NCBI GenBank assembly: GCA_003254905.1
Contig: QANU01029220.1
Location: 1-64,000 of the forward strand
Reading direction: 5' to 3'
Length of the DNA stretch: 64,000 nucleotides
From: Nissolia schottii
Taxonomy: Eukaryota > Streptophyta > Magnoliopsida > Fabales > Fabaceae
Shown: positions 35,573 to 46,959 of the stretch, in pieces
Numbering within the stretch: position 1 is the stretch's first letter
Layout: each line of letters begins with the position of its first letter
The notes under the pieces: model-generated
What the model saw: only the letters and a program-made list of their open reading frames with translations
Told to the model about the DNA's origin: nothing
Database searches by the model: none
Translations under genes and position numbers: made by a program

Positions 35573-36669
35573 AGTCAATACTTATGTAATCTTCTTTACA
35601 TATTACTATCATATTCCAAATATATATTTAATATTTATACTAACTAATATCAAGTAAAAAAAAGTATATATAATTATTTTGCATTTTTGCATTTTTTTGT
35701 GGTTATTAACGAAGCTAGCATTTTCGCTCCTATTTTATTGTTCTTTGTTATTTATTATTCAGATTGATTGTTCAAGTTGGGGGTTTCTCTTCATTCTTTT
35801 TTGGGATTTTGAAGGGTTGGTGTTTTTTGTTGTATTTGGTTGGTGATATGCTGTCGTTTTGAAGGTGATGCTGGAAGCGATGGTCACTGCTCCACTGTAG
35901 GCTTTATGAATCGGAGAAGAAATTGTACCAAGAGATTATGGTATGGAGATTTTCTCTCAGCTTCTTTAGATGATAATAATAAATTAATAGTGAAAGAAAG
36001 AAAAGGGAAAGAAATTATGAAGATTTCTCCTCTATTTTGGACATTAAATTTGATGTAGATCTGATGGTAGTGGTGAGTACTGGGCAGGTGACGGGTGATG
36101 GTATGCTGGTTCAGGAACCAATTTTGCATATAAAATGTTGAAGGTAAGGTTTATAGAGAATAGAAAGGTAAAGAGAACATTTGGCCAAGGTTGAGTTTGC
36201 AAATAGAAGAGGTAAGGGGGTGTCAATGAAATATTTTATTTATGAACTTAAGTGGAGACAGTGGGTTTTTTTGTAATATTTAACCCAATTCACTAAATGT
36301 GCTCAAACTGACTTGGCACATGGAATCCTTGGCCATGAATGTGATCATCAACAAAAATTTCAAGGTCTCGACTTTCAATCACGTTTCTCATTTGAGGTCT
36401 CCATAGCCGATAGTTGGAAGACATGAGGCCCAAGGAAACAAGATTATTGACATTAAGATTAACCAGATATGGATAAGGAGAAAAAGTGGTGGAGGAGTTG
36501 GGAGTTAGAGAATGAGGAACTGTTCGTCATCCTCAAGAAATGGGTGTTAGCCATGGTGCGCTCTTGATACCATAAAGAAGTTTTGAGTAATGGTAGCTAA
36601 AACTCAACGAGAGTATAACCTTGACTTATTATTTAAAGAAGAAGATTATTACATGAAGATGTTGTTGTC

Positions 36670-37260
36670 AATTACTCTCTCTATTTTAAAATAAGTGTCT
36701 ATTTTAGCTATTTTGAAGGAACTCTAAAGATGTTGTTAACTAACATAGGAATCAAAAGACAGACTGATTCAATAAAACGACATAATTGAATGTGTAATAA
36801 TGCAACTGGGCACTATTTGTCACACTACGGTGCCTTGACAGTGTTGCGATGTTGATGTTGCATAAACCTAGATGGCCGCAGGGCCATGATGCCTTGGTGG
36901 AGCCATTACGTTGGTACCGCAACTCGAAACCCTAAAATGACGAAAAAGAAAAGACAAAGGAAGACTAGGGGAGTTACCACTCGTGAAGAACAATGAATGA
37001 TTGTCTTTGAGCTATCATGTTTCACCAAAGGCGCAACTTAAACTTCACAAGAGTTCACACTAGACGGGACCTTCGCTTGCACTTGTTAAGACTCATGAGG
37101 TAAACCTCTATTTATAGGGAATACTAGCATCTTTATACTTTCACCTAGCTGATGTGGGACTTCAAGGTTGGCTAGGAGTGCTATTACGCTCCCATGGCGC
37201 AACGACGTTGAGCATCGGCACCATGGTGCTACCATAGCACAATGTGCTAGTGTTGATGGT
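36670..37260 (-). repeat. Repeat-derived segment with reverse-strand TATA box
   Basis: A Stowaway-like start (TACTCTCTCTATTTTAAAAT) is seen at about 36675. From about 36820 to 37250 a GC-richer segment contains, on the reverse strand, CCCTATAAATAGAGG (about 37109-37123), a strong TATA box, and GATGTGGGACTTC-type words also found near 24700. No protein frame. An LTR or similar element in reverse orientation is the likely source. Confidence 0.4.
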
Positions 37261-37637
37261 TCATAATGCTAGGGGATGTCTGAGATTGATTACCACCTCT
37301 CAGGTAATCATTCAATTTTTTTTAATCAAAAGAATGTTCCTCACCCATAAAATGCACAAACTCTCACGTCTCTCTTCATCTTTCATACATATCGTGATAT
37401 GTCATCCCAGTCACACGCCTCCCTCTCGCTCTAGTTCATCCACTTTCACCACATGTCATTGCCAGAGTCTTTGCTGCCTTCCATCGCCTCCCAGTGAAGG
37501 TAAAGCCGCATCACTCTCATCGTTAGTCGATGTCAGAGACATCACTGCCTTCCACCGCCTCCCATTTAAGGTAAACCCTAGCATTTCTTTGTCTTCTCTT
37601 CCTTTCATGGCCCCAAATGGGTAGTTGAGCAATTGAT

Positions 37638-37900
37638 TTGTTTGGTGTCAAGAAAATAAAAAATCAATGTAATTCCTTTTACTTTATTATTATAATTACT
37701 ACGGTTGTAGTTGTTATTATTTTTATTACTTATTATTATTTATTTTTAATTATTATTATTTTTACTGTTTATTTTATTCTTATCATTTCTAATTTTAATT
37801 ATTATTATGATTTTTATTATTTTTATATTATTATTTTATTGTTATTTATTTTTATTTTATTATATTATTATTTCATGGGTATTTTTGTAAAATGTTTATG
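37638..37900. repeat. (TTA/ATT)-rich low-complexity tract
   Basis: Irregular ATT/TTA/TTTA repeats. A 99-codon open frame here is Ile/Tyr/Phe/Leu-rich and an artefact. Confidence 0.8.
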
Positions 37901-38616
37901 TTACTTGATAATCTTGTGGATATACCAAATAGACTAATGCAAGCTTTCATTTACATTATTTGTGTATACTAAACAATGCAATGTAAAGTTACCAATAAAT
38001 TAAAAAATAATAATCTTTTTAAAAGAGAATCTATTATCGATAATCTTAGTAAATAATGTACCAAACCTTACCTAAAAGTAATGTTAATTGTGTATTAAAA
38101 AAAATCTTAGACAACAATGTTCACAAAAGCATGGAGTACACCACTTTTTTTATCATTTCTTTTCTTTCTATAGTAAATCCTATAATTTTGTCACTTATGG
38201 AGGATTTTTAAGCGTACAAATAACATACAAATAACATTATTTGTCAATTTAATATTTTTTTCGCTTAACTACTTTCACTCAATTTATTTGTTTTTTAATG
38301 TGGAGTTGTTGCTCGTAATTGTGCAGGGAATTATCGTGTCTTTCTCTCCTTTTCCCTGCTTAGGGTTTAGGGTTCATGAAGTGTTTATAAAATTCAATTA
38401 GTTTAGTTTTAAAAATGATTATAAATGAAAAATTTTAGCGATAAGAGGTAAAGAAAAGCTCATTAGGGAATTCTCCAAAATGTAATACATTTGCATAACA
38501 CACAAGCAAGTCCATAGTTGACTTTGGAACTTTCTACTTCAATACAAAACAAATAGGGAGATGATTCTTGGAGACAGGAAAAAGACCTGTACCAGCTCAA
38601 CTTTACTTTTGAATCA
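37901..38616. other. Downstream flank of the second UGT91 gene
   Basis: AT-rich sequence without a gene; the 3' UTR of the reverse-strand UGT probably covers about 38450-38616. No canonical poly(A) hexamer stood out. Confidence 0.5.
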
Positions 38617-40071
38617 CTATACATACTTCTTGTTGTGATTGTGGAGGGAAGCAATGAAGCCTTCAATGTATTGGTTATGCATCTCTTTGTCACTGAATCT
38701 CTTTCCCATCTCTTTAGCATTCTCCCTGTAAACCCATCCTTCCTCATCCACCATTGCTAGCCTCAATGCCTTGGCCACTGAACTCCTTGTAAACCACCCT
38801 TCTTGCCCCTCCCTTGGTATCTCAATCCCAACCTTCTTCTCTTCCATCACTCTTGCATACAAGGCTTGGTCCAGCAAGAAGGGCAACATGACAAGAACAT
38901 GCCCAAAATGGAGATTCTCTATCATTGAACCTGAACCACAGTGAGTCAAGCAACCCCCAATAGATCCATGTGCTAGGATCTTAGGCTGGGGTGCCCAACT
39001 CTTCCAAACAATCCCCAAATCCTTGGTCCTTTCTTCAAAACCTTCTGGTAACTCAACTGAGCCTTTCTTCAAGTTCCTCAAAACCCAAAAGAAAGGCAAC
39101 CCTGAAAGCTCAATGCCAAGAGCAAGTTCATTGAGGCTCTCCTGGCTTAGCTTCACCTCACTCCCAAATGCAATGTACACCACTGATGAACCCTTTTGTG
39201 TATCCAACCACCCTTTGATTTGAACCCAATCAGGGCTAATGCTACTATTGTCTTCCTCTTCATTATCACCATTTGATACTTGTATCGATGGCGGAAGCAA
39301 TCCAACCGGAACAACCGGCTTCTTGTAGAACTCGGCGAGGAAATCCAGCCACTCCGGCTCAAGGTCCCTTGAGGACCTTATAACAAACATGTGGCAGGCA
39401 GAATTTGCTTCATTGAGATCAAACACAGGGGAAGCTCCAGTCTCATTGACACTGACATCTTCCATCAACTTCCTCACCTCATGAGGCCTCAGACCAATCT
39501 TTGTAGGAAAAGGAACCCACTTTGGAGGCCCATAGTAATCTTCAGCCTTTGTTCTTCTGCTTTCAGCACCATCACCAAGTTGCTGTTTTGGTGTGTCAAA
39601 GAAGCATATGCTCCAAGCAGGGCAGGGGCTGAAATAGGCACAAAGAATGTTGAGCCTCCTAGCTACCTGTGGGACCCAGCTAGCTGCAAAATCATAGAAA
39701 ACCCAATCAGGATTTGCGGTTCTGATTACCTCAGACACGGATTCTTGGAGTCCATCATAGGCTAGTTTGAGGTAATAGAGCTTGTTGGAGGGAATGTCCA
39801 TTGTGGACTCTGCACCATGTGGGAGGTGGTTCTTGTCTAAGTGGGGTGACAGGGGCAGTTTGGTCATTTTGATGAACGGTGAGAGGGTTTTGGGGAGGCG
39901 GTCAATGATGCTTGGGGTAGATATAAGGGTTGTGAAATGACCCTTTTGGGCAAGGATCTTTGCAACCTCGAAACATGGGTATACGTGACCCATTGCTAGC
40001 CATGGCAACATCACAACATGCAGTGGCTTATGGATTTTGGGATTGGATGATGAAACTGGAGCAGGATCCAT
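38617..40071 (-). CDS. UDP-glycosyltransferase, UGT91 family, tandem paralogue
   Basis: Single exon, 484 aa, a normal length for plant GT1 enzymes and without the N-terminal extension of its neighbour. Catalytic His29 lies in LAMGHVYP; the PSPG sugar-donor box runs W359 to Q402 (WAPQPKILAHG...LPFLLDQ), again with HCGSGS in place of HCGWNS. It aligns by eye with the UGT at 32346-33881 over nearly its whole length, with clear divergence around residues 180-215 and a Glu/Asp/Asn/Ser-rich insertion near 275-285 (NGDNEEEDNSS), so the pair is a tandem duplication followed by sequence divergence. The acceptor-facing N-terminal half differs more than the C-terminal donor half, which suggests a different acceptor. 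Cytosolic by family; substrate not assignable. Confidence 0.95.
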   Translation of the reverse strand: MDPAPVSSSNPKIHKPLHVVMLPWLAMGHVYPCFEVAKILAQKGHFTTLISTPSIIDRLPKTLSPFIKMTKLPLSPHLDKNHLPHGAESTMDIPSNKLYYLKLAYDGLQESVSEVIRTANPDWVFYDFAASWVPQVARRLNILCAYFSPCPAWSICFFDTPKQQLGDGAESRRTKAEDYYGPPKWVPFPTKIGLRPHEVRKLMEDVSVNETGASPVFDLNEANSACHMFVIRSSRDLEPEWLDFLAEFYKKPVVPVGLLPPSIQVSNGDNEEEDNSSISPDWVQIKGWLDTQKGSSVVYIAFGSEVKLSQESLNELALGIELSGLPFFWVLRNLKKGSVELPEGFEERTKDLGIVWKSWAPQPKILAHGSIGGCLTHCGSGSMIENLHFGHVLVMLPFLLDQALYARVMEEKKVGIEIPREGQEGWFTRSSVAKALRLAMVDEEGWVYRENAKEMGKRFSDKEMHNQYIEGFIASLHNHNKKYV

Positions 40072-40116
40072 GAATAGATCATGTGAATGTCTCTGCCAAG
40101 AGGAAAAGATGACTGA

Positions 40117-40125
40117 CTATATAGT
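40117..40125 (-). promoter_or_regulatory. Candidate TATA box of the second UGT91 gene
   Basis: Reverse-strand ACTATATAG lies about 46 bp before the ATG at 40071, which would leave a very short leader of about 15-20 nt. Confidence 0.35.
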
Positions 40126-41245
40126 ATGAATGGAAATGGAAATGAAAACGGAAGAGCTTATTATTATAAGAGAAAAAAAAAGAACTTGAGATGCATGAAA
40201 TTATTAAGTCCAAGGCTCACCAAACAGTGGCATGTGGAGCACGCATACATTATTTTATTCCAATTTCCAATTGAGAACAACTTTCTATGCTTGTGGAAAA
40301 ATGGATGGAGGACTTTGTAGAGAGGGTTCTATCCTGCCACATTTTATTGGTAGCTAGTTCGGCCTCGTGGTTCATGCCAAAGACGTAGAAGTTTAGAACA
40401 CTTAGAAGTTCTGTAAACATTAAAACAAGAAAAAAAAATTCGTAAAATAAAATGAGTGTTAGCGGACAACTGACGTAGCATTATACGTAAAAATACTTAT
40501 AATCATTGGATAAATGGGGAGCAATTATTTCATTAGTAGTGTATCAGGGTGCATTTACAACAATGGTGACTATACGTTGGTACAATATTTGATGTACACA
40601 TAGCATCACCTTTAAAACAAATACAGAAAACATTATTGTAAACAAGGGACGGATCCGCATGTCATATTTTAATTTTTCTACCAATCAAAGTCTAGAGAAT
40701 TGGTAGTTAACTGAATTCTTTAAGCATTTAGTCAGATGTTAGATTCTTTGTGATGTGTATAAAAAAAGACTTTAGTGGGATAGACATACCCACTTTTGGT
40801 GGCGGATACCTCCTATCAAAAATCCATCAAAATTGTCTCCCATTACCTTAACGTGAGTGATGAACCTAATGGATTTTGACAATTTCAGCAACAATTTTGA
40901 TGATTTTAAAACATTAGATATAAAATTGATTAATGAAGCCAACTATATGGACCAATTTGATGTTTTATTGTAGAGAATTTTGTTCCCACTAGATGATAAA
41001 TTTTGTGTCCACTAGCTCACCAACCTTATCTTTAGATTAAAGGAAAAAAATTAATAATTTTATTTTGATTACAATCCATTGTGTATGAATCTTATATTTG
41101 AATAATTTATACTTTTTAATAATTGTTGCACCTGACAATAGGCGAAGTTGATTCGCTTAACTCAATTTTTCTATTCAAATTTTCTTCTATTTCATAGTAT
41201 TTGGTTGTTAACTTGAGAATTTAGAGTAGATGTGTATTTTGATAA
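40126..41245. other. Intergenic region, no gene seen
   Basis: Short open frames only. Nothing recognised. Confidence 0.5.
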
Positions 41246-43060
41246 CACTACCAGAAAAACGCAAAATATAGACGGATTTAACAGACGGATAATTTTCATC
41301 TGTATTACAGATAGGTATTCTTTGTTTACAAATGGATTTTCTATCTGTAATTAGAAATTAAGATTTTCGTTCCCTATTAAATTTATAGACAGATTTAGAG
41401 ACAAATATCCGTTTAAATACTTATAGACAACTATTTTTGTTTGTAACTATTTTTTTAATTTATTTTTTATTATTTACAGACGAAAATATTCATCTGTAAC
41501 TTTTTTTTAAAATTTATTATTTTTATTATTTATAAACGGAAATATTTGTCCATAACTTTTTTTTAAATTTAATTTTTTCATTATTTACATATGGATATTT
41601 TCATCTGTAACTATTTTTTTAATTTATTTTTTTATTATTTATAGAAGGATACAGGCAGACTCGTTATTTGATTCATTAATTATGTTCAATCAATTCATAT
41701 TTTGGGAAGGGAAGGAATTGGTGAAGCGTTAGTGGAGCGGGGGTGCAGGGGTGGGGGTGGGGTGGGGTTGAGAGGATATAGGGAAGGTTTGCTTGTCTAG
41801 CGAGTGGGTTCACCATGAGTGGGTTAATGGTGAGCGGGTTTCCTTGTAGAGGCAACCCGATTATGTTGAGCGTCTTCAAGAAGTCAAGGAGCTGCAAATT
41901 ATGGAAGCTAAAAAGAAAGGTATCCTTGCCACCGACCTCCCACCTATTGATGAGATGGAGATATAGAAGGAGGCGGTTGGCGGTGATTCCCATGGATACT
42001 TGTATGGTGTGGGAATACAATACGCTCATCGGTCCTTTGGTTCAATGACTAGTGACGGGACTACTCTTGAAAGTGCTGATTCTAGTAGGGTGCTGACCCT
42101 TGAGAAGAGACATGAAGAGCAAGAAATCCGACAACAAGAAGATATATGTGAATACCAGGAGGATATGCGAGGCATGGAGCAAAGGATGCTGAGTGTTATG
42201 CAGCCCTGCATTACACAACTCCAAGTCAACAATTCTAGTGCTTAAACGTCTAAGCAGTCAATGTCTCAAGTGTTGCCAACGAATGATTAACAGGGGAATG
42301 ATAATGTCGATATCTCAGACGATGATTATGATGATGATTTTTTAAATTGATGTTATATATTTTCAACTGTTTGTATAATACATTTGTTAAATTAACTTAT
42401 ATGAGTTTGAATCTTAAAATACTATTGATGTTTTGTTTTGTGTTTAAACACTAATTTTAGTTTGTATTGAATTTATGTTATTTTAATATTAATTTGAATG
42501 TGCATAAAGTCTAATTTTTGTTATTATTATTTTTTCAAGTTTAACATTTTAAGAGTTTAAAATTTTAGTTAATACTTTTGTAAATGAAATTTTAATTAAA
42601 ATAAATAAAAATAACTAAATAAAATCTAAAACAATAATTTAAAATATTACAGACAGATTTATTAATAAAATTTGTTTGTAAATGCATCTGTATTATGATG
42701 AGGGTAGAAGAACTTTAATTAATATTACGGATGGATAAATCTGTTTGTACTTATAGATAGATAATATTAATTAAATCTGTCTGCATTTACAGATGGATTT
42801 AATTAATTTATCCATTTGTAAGTACAGACAAATTTAATTAATATTATCCGTCTATAATATTAATTAAATCCGTCTGTAATTATAGACGAATTTTAATCCG
42901 TCTGTAAAAATCACGTTGAGTTCTTCCGACGCGCCTATAATAGATAGAAATAATCCGTCTATAATTATAATTAATCTAACTGTAAAAATTAAAATCTGTC
43001 TATAAAAATTAAATATCCCTTTGTAAATCTGTCTGTATTTAACATTTTTCTTGTAATGTG
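41246..43060. mobile_element. Degraded CACTA (En/Spm-type) transposon
   Basis: The left end begins CACTACCAGAAAAACGC; the right end read on the other strand begins CACATTACAAGAAAAATG, a worn version of the same terminus. Both sides are packed with short subterminal repeats of ACAGACGGATT / AATCCGTCTGTA type (about 41265-41650 and 42645-43045), the transposase binding sites of this superfamily. A C-terminal transposase-associated exon remains inside (41850-42245). A 3-bp duplication is not obvious. The element is about 1.8 kb, so it has lost most of its genes. Confidence 0.75.
41850..42245 (+). pseudogene. CACTA transposase-type C-terminal exon with internal stop
   Basis: After an acceptor-like TTGTAG the frame reads RQPDYVERLQEVKELQ, continues through LPPIDEMEI, then a TAG at 41964-41966 where relatives have Trp (TGG to TAG), then KEAVGGDSHGYLYGVGIQYA and a Glu/Gln-rich coiled-coil-like tail to the TAA at 42243-42245. 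The GG...YGVG motif followed by a Glu/Gln-rich tail is characteristic of the plant Ptta/En/Spm (Transposase_24) protein end. No upstream catalytic part is present. It is dead as a gene. Confidence 0.65.
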
Positions 43061-43571
43061 ATTAATTCTCAAATTTAAATGAGATTATTGTTCTTATTCA
43101 TAAAATAGTTAAAACTAAAAAACACATCATATATATAATAAAAATGTCATTTAACGTTTTCAAAATATAAAAACTAAAAGAAAACGATCATAAATTGATC
43201 CTTTGTTATTTTTATTAATATATTCTCTTCACGTTTAAATCTAACATGTTAAGTAATTTTTTCTCCTACAACTTAAATTTCTTGAACCTGTTGATTAATT
43301 TTTTTTAATGTATAAAAATATTTATACATGTGAAATTTTTTCCCGCCACTCAAAATTTCTGATCCGTCAACTTTTATAAACATAGAAAGAAAAATACATG
43401 ACCATAATTAGAGCAAAAGACAAAATATTGAGAGACAAATTAAATCTTTTAACACTTGAAAGTCTCCTAGAGGTCAAAAACTATTTAAAATGTATTGTAT
43501 TTTGGTGTCCTAAAACTAGACACTTTAGTCCCTTGGCATATATAAAGATTAAAATGTCTCAATATTTTGCA

Positions 43572-44416
43572 TAGGACTGTCAAAACGAGCCCAGCTCGTG
43601 GGCCCTGTTTACCTTGTTAAATGGGTGAGCTTTACATGCAAAAAATAGGCCCGCGAAAATTTGAAAAAAAATTGGTCCGGCCCGTTTAGGCCCGACCTGC
43701 TAGGCCCACGAGCTAGCCCATGAGCCAGTGAAATATTTTTTTTATTTATAAAACAAATTAATTTTTTAAAATTTCATTTTGGACTCTAAATTTTATTTTG
43801 GAGTTTAAGAGTTTACTTATAATTTAGCATATTTAACTATTTATTATGTTTAACTACTTAATTATATTTATATTGTTATACAGCTGAAGTGTTATGACAT
43901 AGATATTGATAAATTTTGCATTCTATTAGTGCCTACGCCCTACAAGTTGATATATACTTTCAAACCTTGTTTATTATTGATTAATCTACGAGAAAGAGTT
44001 CCAATTGCGTTTTTGATCAATAACATAACAGTACTCACATCAATGTTATATGTAGTCATTTAATTAATGAAAGTTGTATTAATTCATGAATCGATTTCAA
44101 ATAGCATTTGAAAGCATTTGATATCTTTCAAGCAAGATAGTTGAAGAAACAGAAAAGATAATATAATATTGCAATCAATCATTTAAACTATTTATTTCTA
44201 ATTAATTAATAGATAGACGATAAAAAATAGTTTAAAATGATCGCGCATACTTATTCACAACTTTGTATTTAACTAATAAAAAATATACCAAAATTTTATT
44301 TTTTTAAAAAAGGTAAACGGGCTAGCGGGCTGGTCCGTTTAGGCCTGCAGACCGACTATAAACGAGTCAATCCTAAAAATAGGCATAATTTTGGCCTGAC
44401 CCATTTGACACCCCTA
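43572..44416. mobile_element. hAT-like non-autonomous element with 8-bp target-site duplication
   Basis: The 845-bp insert is flanked by ATTTTGCA at 43564-43571 and 44417-44424. The left end TAGGACTGTCAAAACGAG pairs with the right end, read inverted, TAGGGGTGTCAAATGGG. Subterminal GC-rich words (GGGCCCGC, GGCCCGTTTAGGCC, GGGCTAGCGGGCTGG) sit only near the ends, as in hAT elements, and the centre is AT-rich. No transposase frame. Confidence 0.8.
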
Positions 44417-44820
44417 ATTTTGCATGATTAAGACACCAAATGATTCCGATTATCATGTTTAGGAAAGTAAATTTTCAAATCTCAATAACTATTTTAATTA
44501 TCTCTTGATATTATTAATAACCAAAATGTCAAAAAAAAAAGTTACTCCTTTTTTATTTTTTGTCTCTCTTCTCTCAGGATATCCATCAACCGAAGGTAGT
44601 GACTAATTCCTATGTACATAGGCTCATTTAATGTGTTAAAGTTTTTCCATGCCCAAAGTGAGAGAGTCATTACCACCTCAGCTCGATCTCGTGGTTAAAA
44701 AAAAAGAATTCTCTTTAATGTAGCGTAGTAAAAAAGAAAAGTATTGAATCTCACATCAACCCAACTGGGAAATACATTAACTGAATCCACTAAATCATCC
44801 TTAGAACATTGCATTATAGC

Positions 44821-45360
44821 CTAAGTACTCTTGACAAGCAACACTTGATATCCCATTTTTTCCAAATTCAAAAAGGATGATCCACTTGTATTGTTTGCAG
44901 CTTGTTCTGCCAACTCCTTCCACTCAGTTGCTCTTCTCTTCACCTCCTTACCCTTTTCACCCTCCATCAACTCCCTCACAACCTTCTCCACTTCACCCCT
45001 CCTCACATTCTCACTGTCCATCTATCTCCATGCCAAAACCCCATTCACCACAAACATACCTCATAAATTTTTTAAATGTCTATGTCCTTGCATCTTTATC
45101 CCCTTCAACGCAGCATCGTAGTGCCTACCTTTAGGTGGTGTTAGGCCTCTTTCCATGAGATTCTTGCATTCTTTGAAGCACATGAAAGCACAAGCACTGT
45201 GAGTCTAAAAGAGCACATTTGGCAACCCAAGCTGCTGAGAGGCCTCAACTGTGAATGACATGACACCATCCGAGATTATGCAACTCACAGGAAGGTTGCA
45301 GAATGGGACCAAACACTTATTTCTTGTGGAGTCACAGAGCAGGGATGCTCTGAGTGGGGG
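44821..45360 (-). pseudogene. UGT85-type glycosyltransferase pseudogene
   Basis: Two blocks in gene order on the reverse strand match UGT85 family style. The upstream block (about 45090-45360) reads [39 protein letters not shown] and MERGLTPPKG, with a TAG at 45205-45207 at the Trp of a LFW motif. The downstream block gives YVCGEWGFGMEID, then a frameshift, then ENVRRGEVEKVVRELMEGEK and the normal C-terminus ending at 44821. The middle of the enzyme, including the PSPG box, is missing, and the N-terminus before about residue 100 is absent. It has stop, frameshift and deletion, so it cannot make enzyme. It belongs to a different UGT family from the two genes at 32-40 kb. Confidence 0.85.
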
Positions 45361-46306
45361 AACAAAGAAAGAAAGAAAAGAATAATACTGGCAAACTAAG
45401 GGTCAACAACTTCTTCAAGAACAAATTAAGAAGTTATTTTTAGTATGTATTGTCGGCGCACCCGCCGACTTGTCCTGATTTTCTGCTGCAAGAATTTGAG
45501 AGCCGCGCATTTCCGTTTTATCTTTTAGTTTCCATGTGCAGGAAAAAAAGAGTTTCTTATACAAATTATGTGAAGGGAAAAGGCTCTCTAGTTAGCTACA
45601 AGCACATCATCAGTTCTTTATGACTTTTTTGTTTTCTTTTGACGAGGTTCTTCGTGAATTCATAGAAAAGGTCTTGCAGAAATTTTGGTGCGAACTTGTT
45701 TAGTAGGATTGAAAAATATTTGATGGAACAAGTAATAAAACGATAAGATTCATTTTATTGTATGTGTGTTTAAAGATAACGAGTTAATTTTATACGTACA
45801 TAGTATTTTCTCAAACTTTTTTTAATAAAATAACAATTTTTTGATTGTGTTTGATATTAGAGACATCATAGGAGAATAAAGGTATGGAAATAATTTTTTT
45901 TTATTTTTTATATTTATTAAAATTGGGATAAATTGGACAATTTTTTTAAAATTAGAATACATAATTAGGATATGGAGAAACATAAATTTTTCATGTCTCT
46001 GTCTCTATATTTTATTCTTGTTACCAAACACAGCCAAAGTGAATTGTGATGGGACAATCCAAATAATTTATAATAAGTGACAAAAATGACTTTTATTTTA
46101 CGATATCTTTACACATCTAAAATTAACTCTAAATCCAAACAAAAGTAAAAATTTCTTACTTCCAAAATTTTAAAATTGATCTTGAATCAACGCAACAAAA
46201 ATCTAAATATATTATAAGATATATTGATTGGTAATTATAATTACAAATTTTTCTAAGGGAATGGAAACTTAAATAAATAATTTATTAAAAAAAATTAACC
46301 ATGTTA
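45361..46306. other. Intergenic region, possible Tourist-like relic
   Basis: GATTGTGTTTGATA at about 45843 and the inverse TACCAAACACAGCC at about 46022-46035 could be the ends of a worn MITE of about 190 bp. No gene. Confidence 0.4.
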
Positions 46307-46532
46307 CTCCCTCCGTTCCTTATTATTATGTGTCACTTTAACTTAAAAAAAAATATTATCCAAATTATGTACAACCCTCCCATCTTTTGGTAAAATTTAT
46401 TGGTAAGATTTTAAGCATATCTTAAAATATTAAATTTTTAATAATCTATCTCTATCTCTTCATGATGGAACATTTAAATTTAAATATAGGTAGGTAAGTA
46501 AAAATATTTGGATTGCAAGGAATAAAGTGAGC
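46307..46532. mobile_element. Degenerate Stowaway-type MITE
   Basis: CTCCCTCCGTTCC at 46307-46319, directly after TA, is the classic Stowaway terminus. The expected inverse near 46519-46532 (GGAATAAAGTGAG) matches only about 9 of 13 bases and is not followed by TA, so the right end is decayed or displaced. Confidence 0.6.
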
Positions 46533-46736
46533 CCCAGGTGGTTGCTGGAAGAGCTTTGTCTCTGCTAAATGCTTTCCAGAATTCTGCTACTCGTGGACTT
46601 GCTAGGGAGGAGATGATTCTGAATTAATGTGCAGCAACCAACAGAGGTGTTTTGGATTGCGCCACCACTAGATGCTATATATGCAACTGAATGTTGATGT
46701 GGCAGAAGGTGACGAGAGGTGATGGCAACAGCTACC

Positions 46737-46898
46737 TGGAAAATCAGTGTGGATGGAGACTCAACTGCTTTGGGACTTACTTTTCGTGTGATCATTGTGG
46801 AGTCCGACAACTTGGACCTTATAAACGGCATTAATATGAGAGCGCCAGCATTCTTCTATTTTACGACCATCGCTTCTATTGTTGATTTTGTTGGATAG
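46737..46898 (+). pseudogene. RNase H-like domain fragment
   Basis: An open stretch of 53 codons ends at a TAG at 46896. It starts WKISVDGDS and contains RVIIVESDNLDLINGIN, which resembles the (I/V)xExDxxxxVxAI strand-helix of plant RVT_3 (RNase H-like) proteins and of LINE RNase H domains. The segment between the VDG strand and this helix is missing, and a stop follows. No start codon or full domain. It is a relic of a retroelement or of a host RNase H-like gene. Confidence 0.4.
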
Positions 46899-46959
46899 AG
46901 AAAATTCCATAAAGTGTCCAACCTGTAGTCGAACTTTTACCTCTAAGTCGAACAAGCAA

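Noticed and set aside
37638-37937. 99-codon frame
   Set aside because: Product of an ATT/TTA low-complexity tract.
46307-46319. A complete Stowaway element with TA duplication
   Set aside because: Only the left end is canonical, so it is reported as degenerate.
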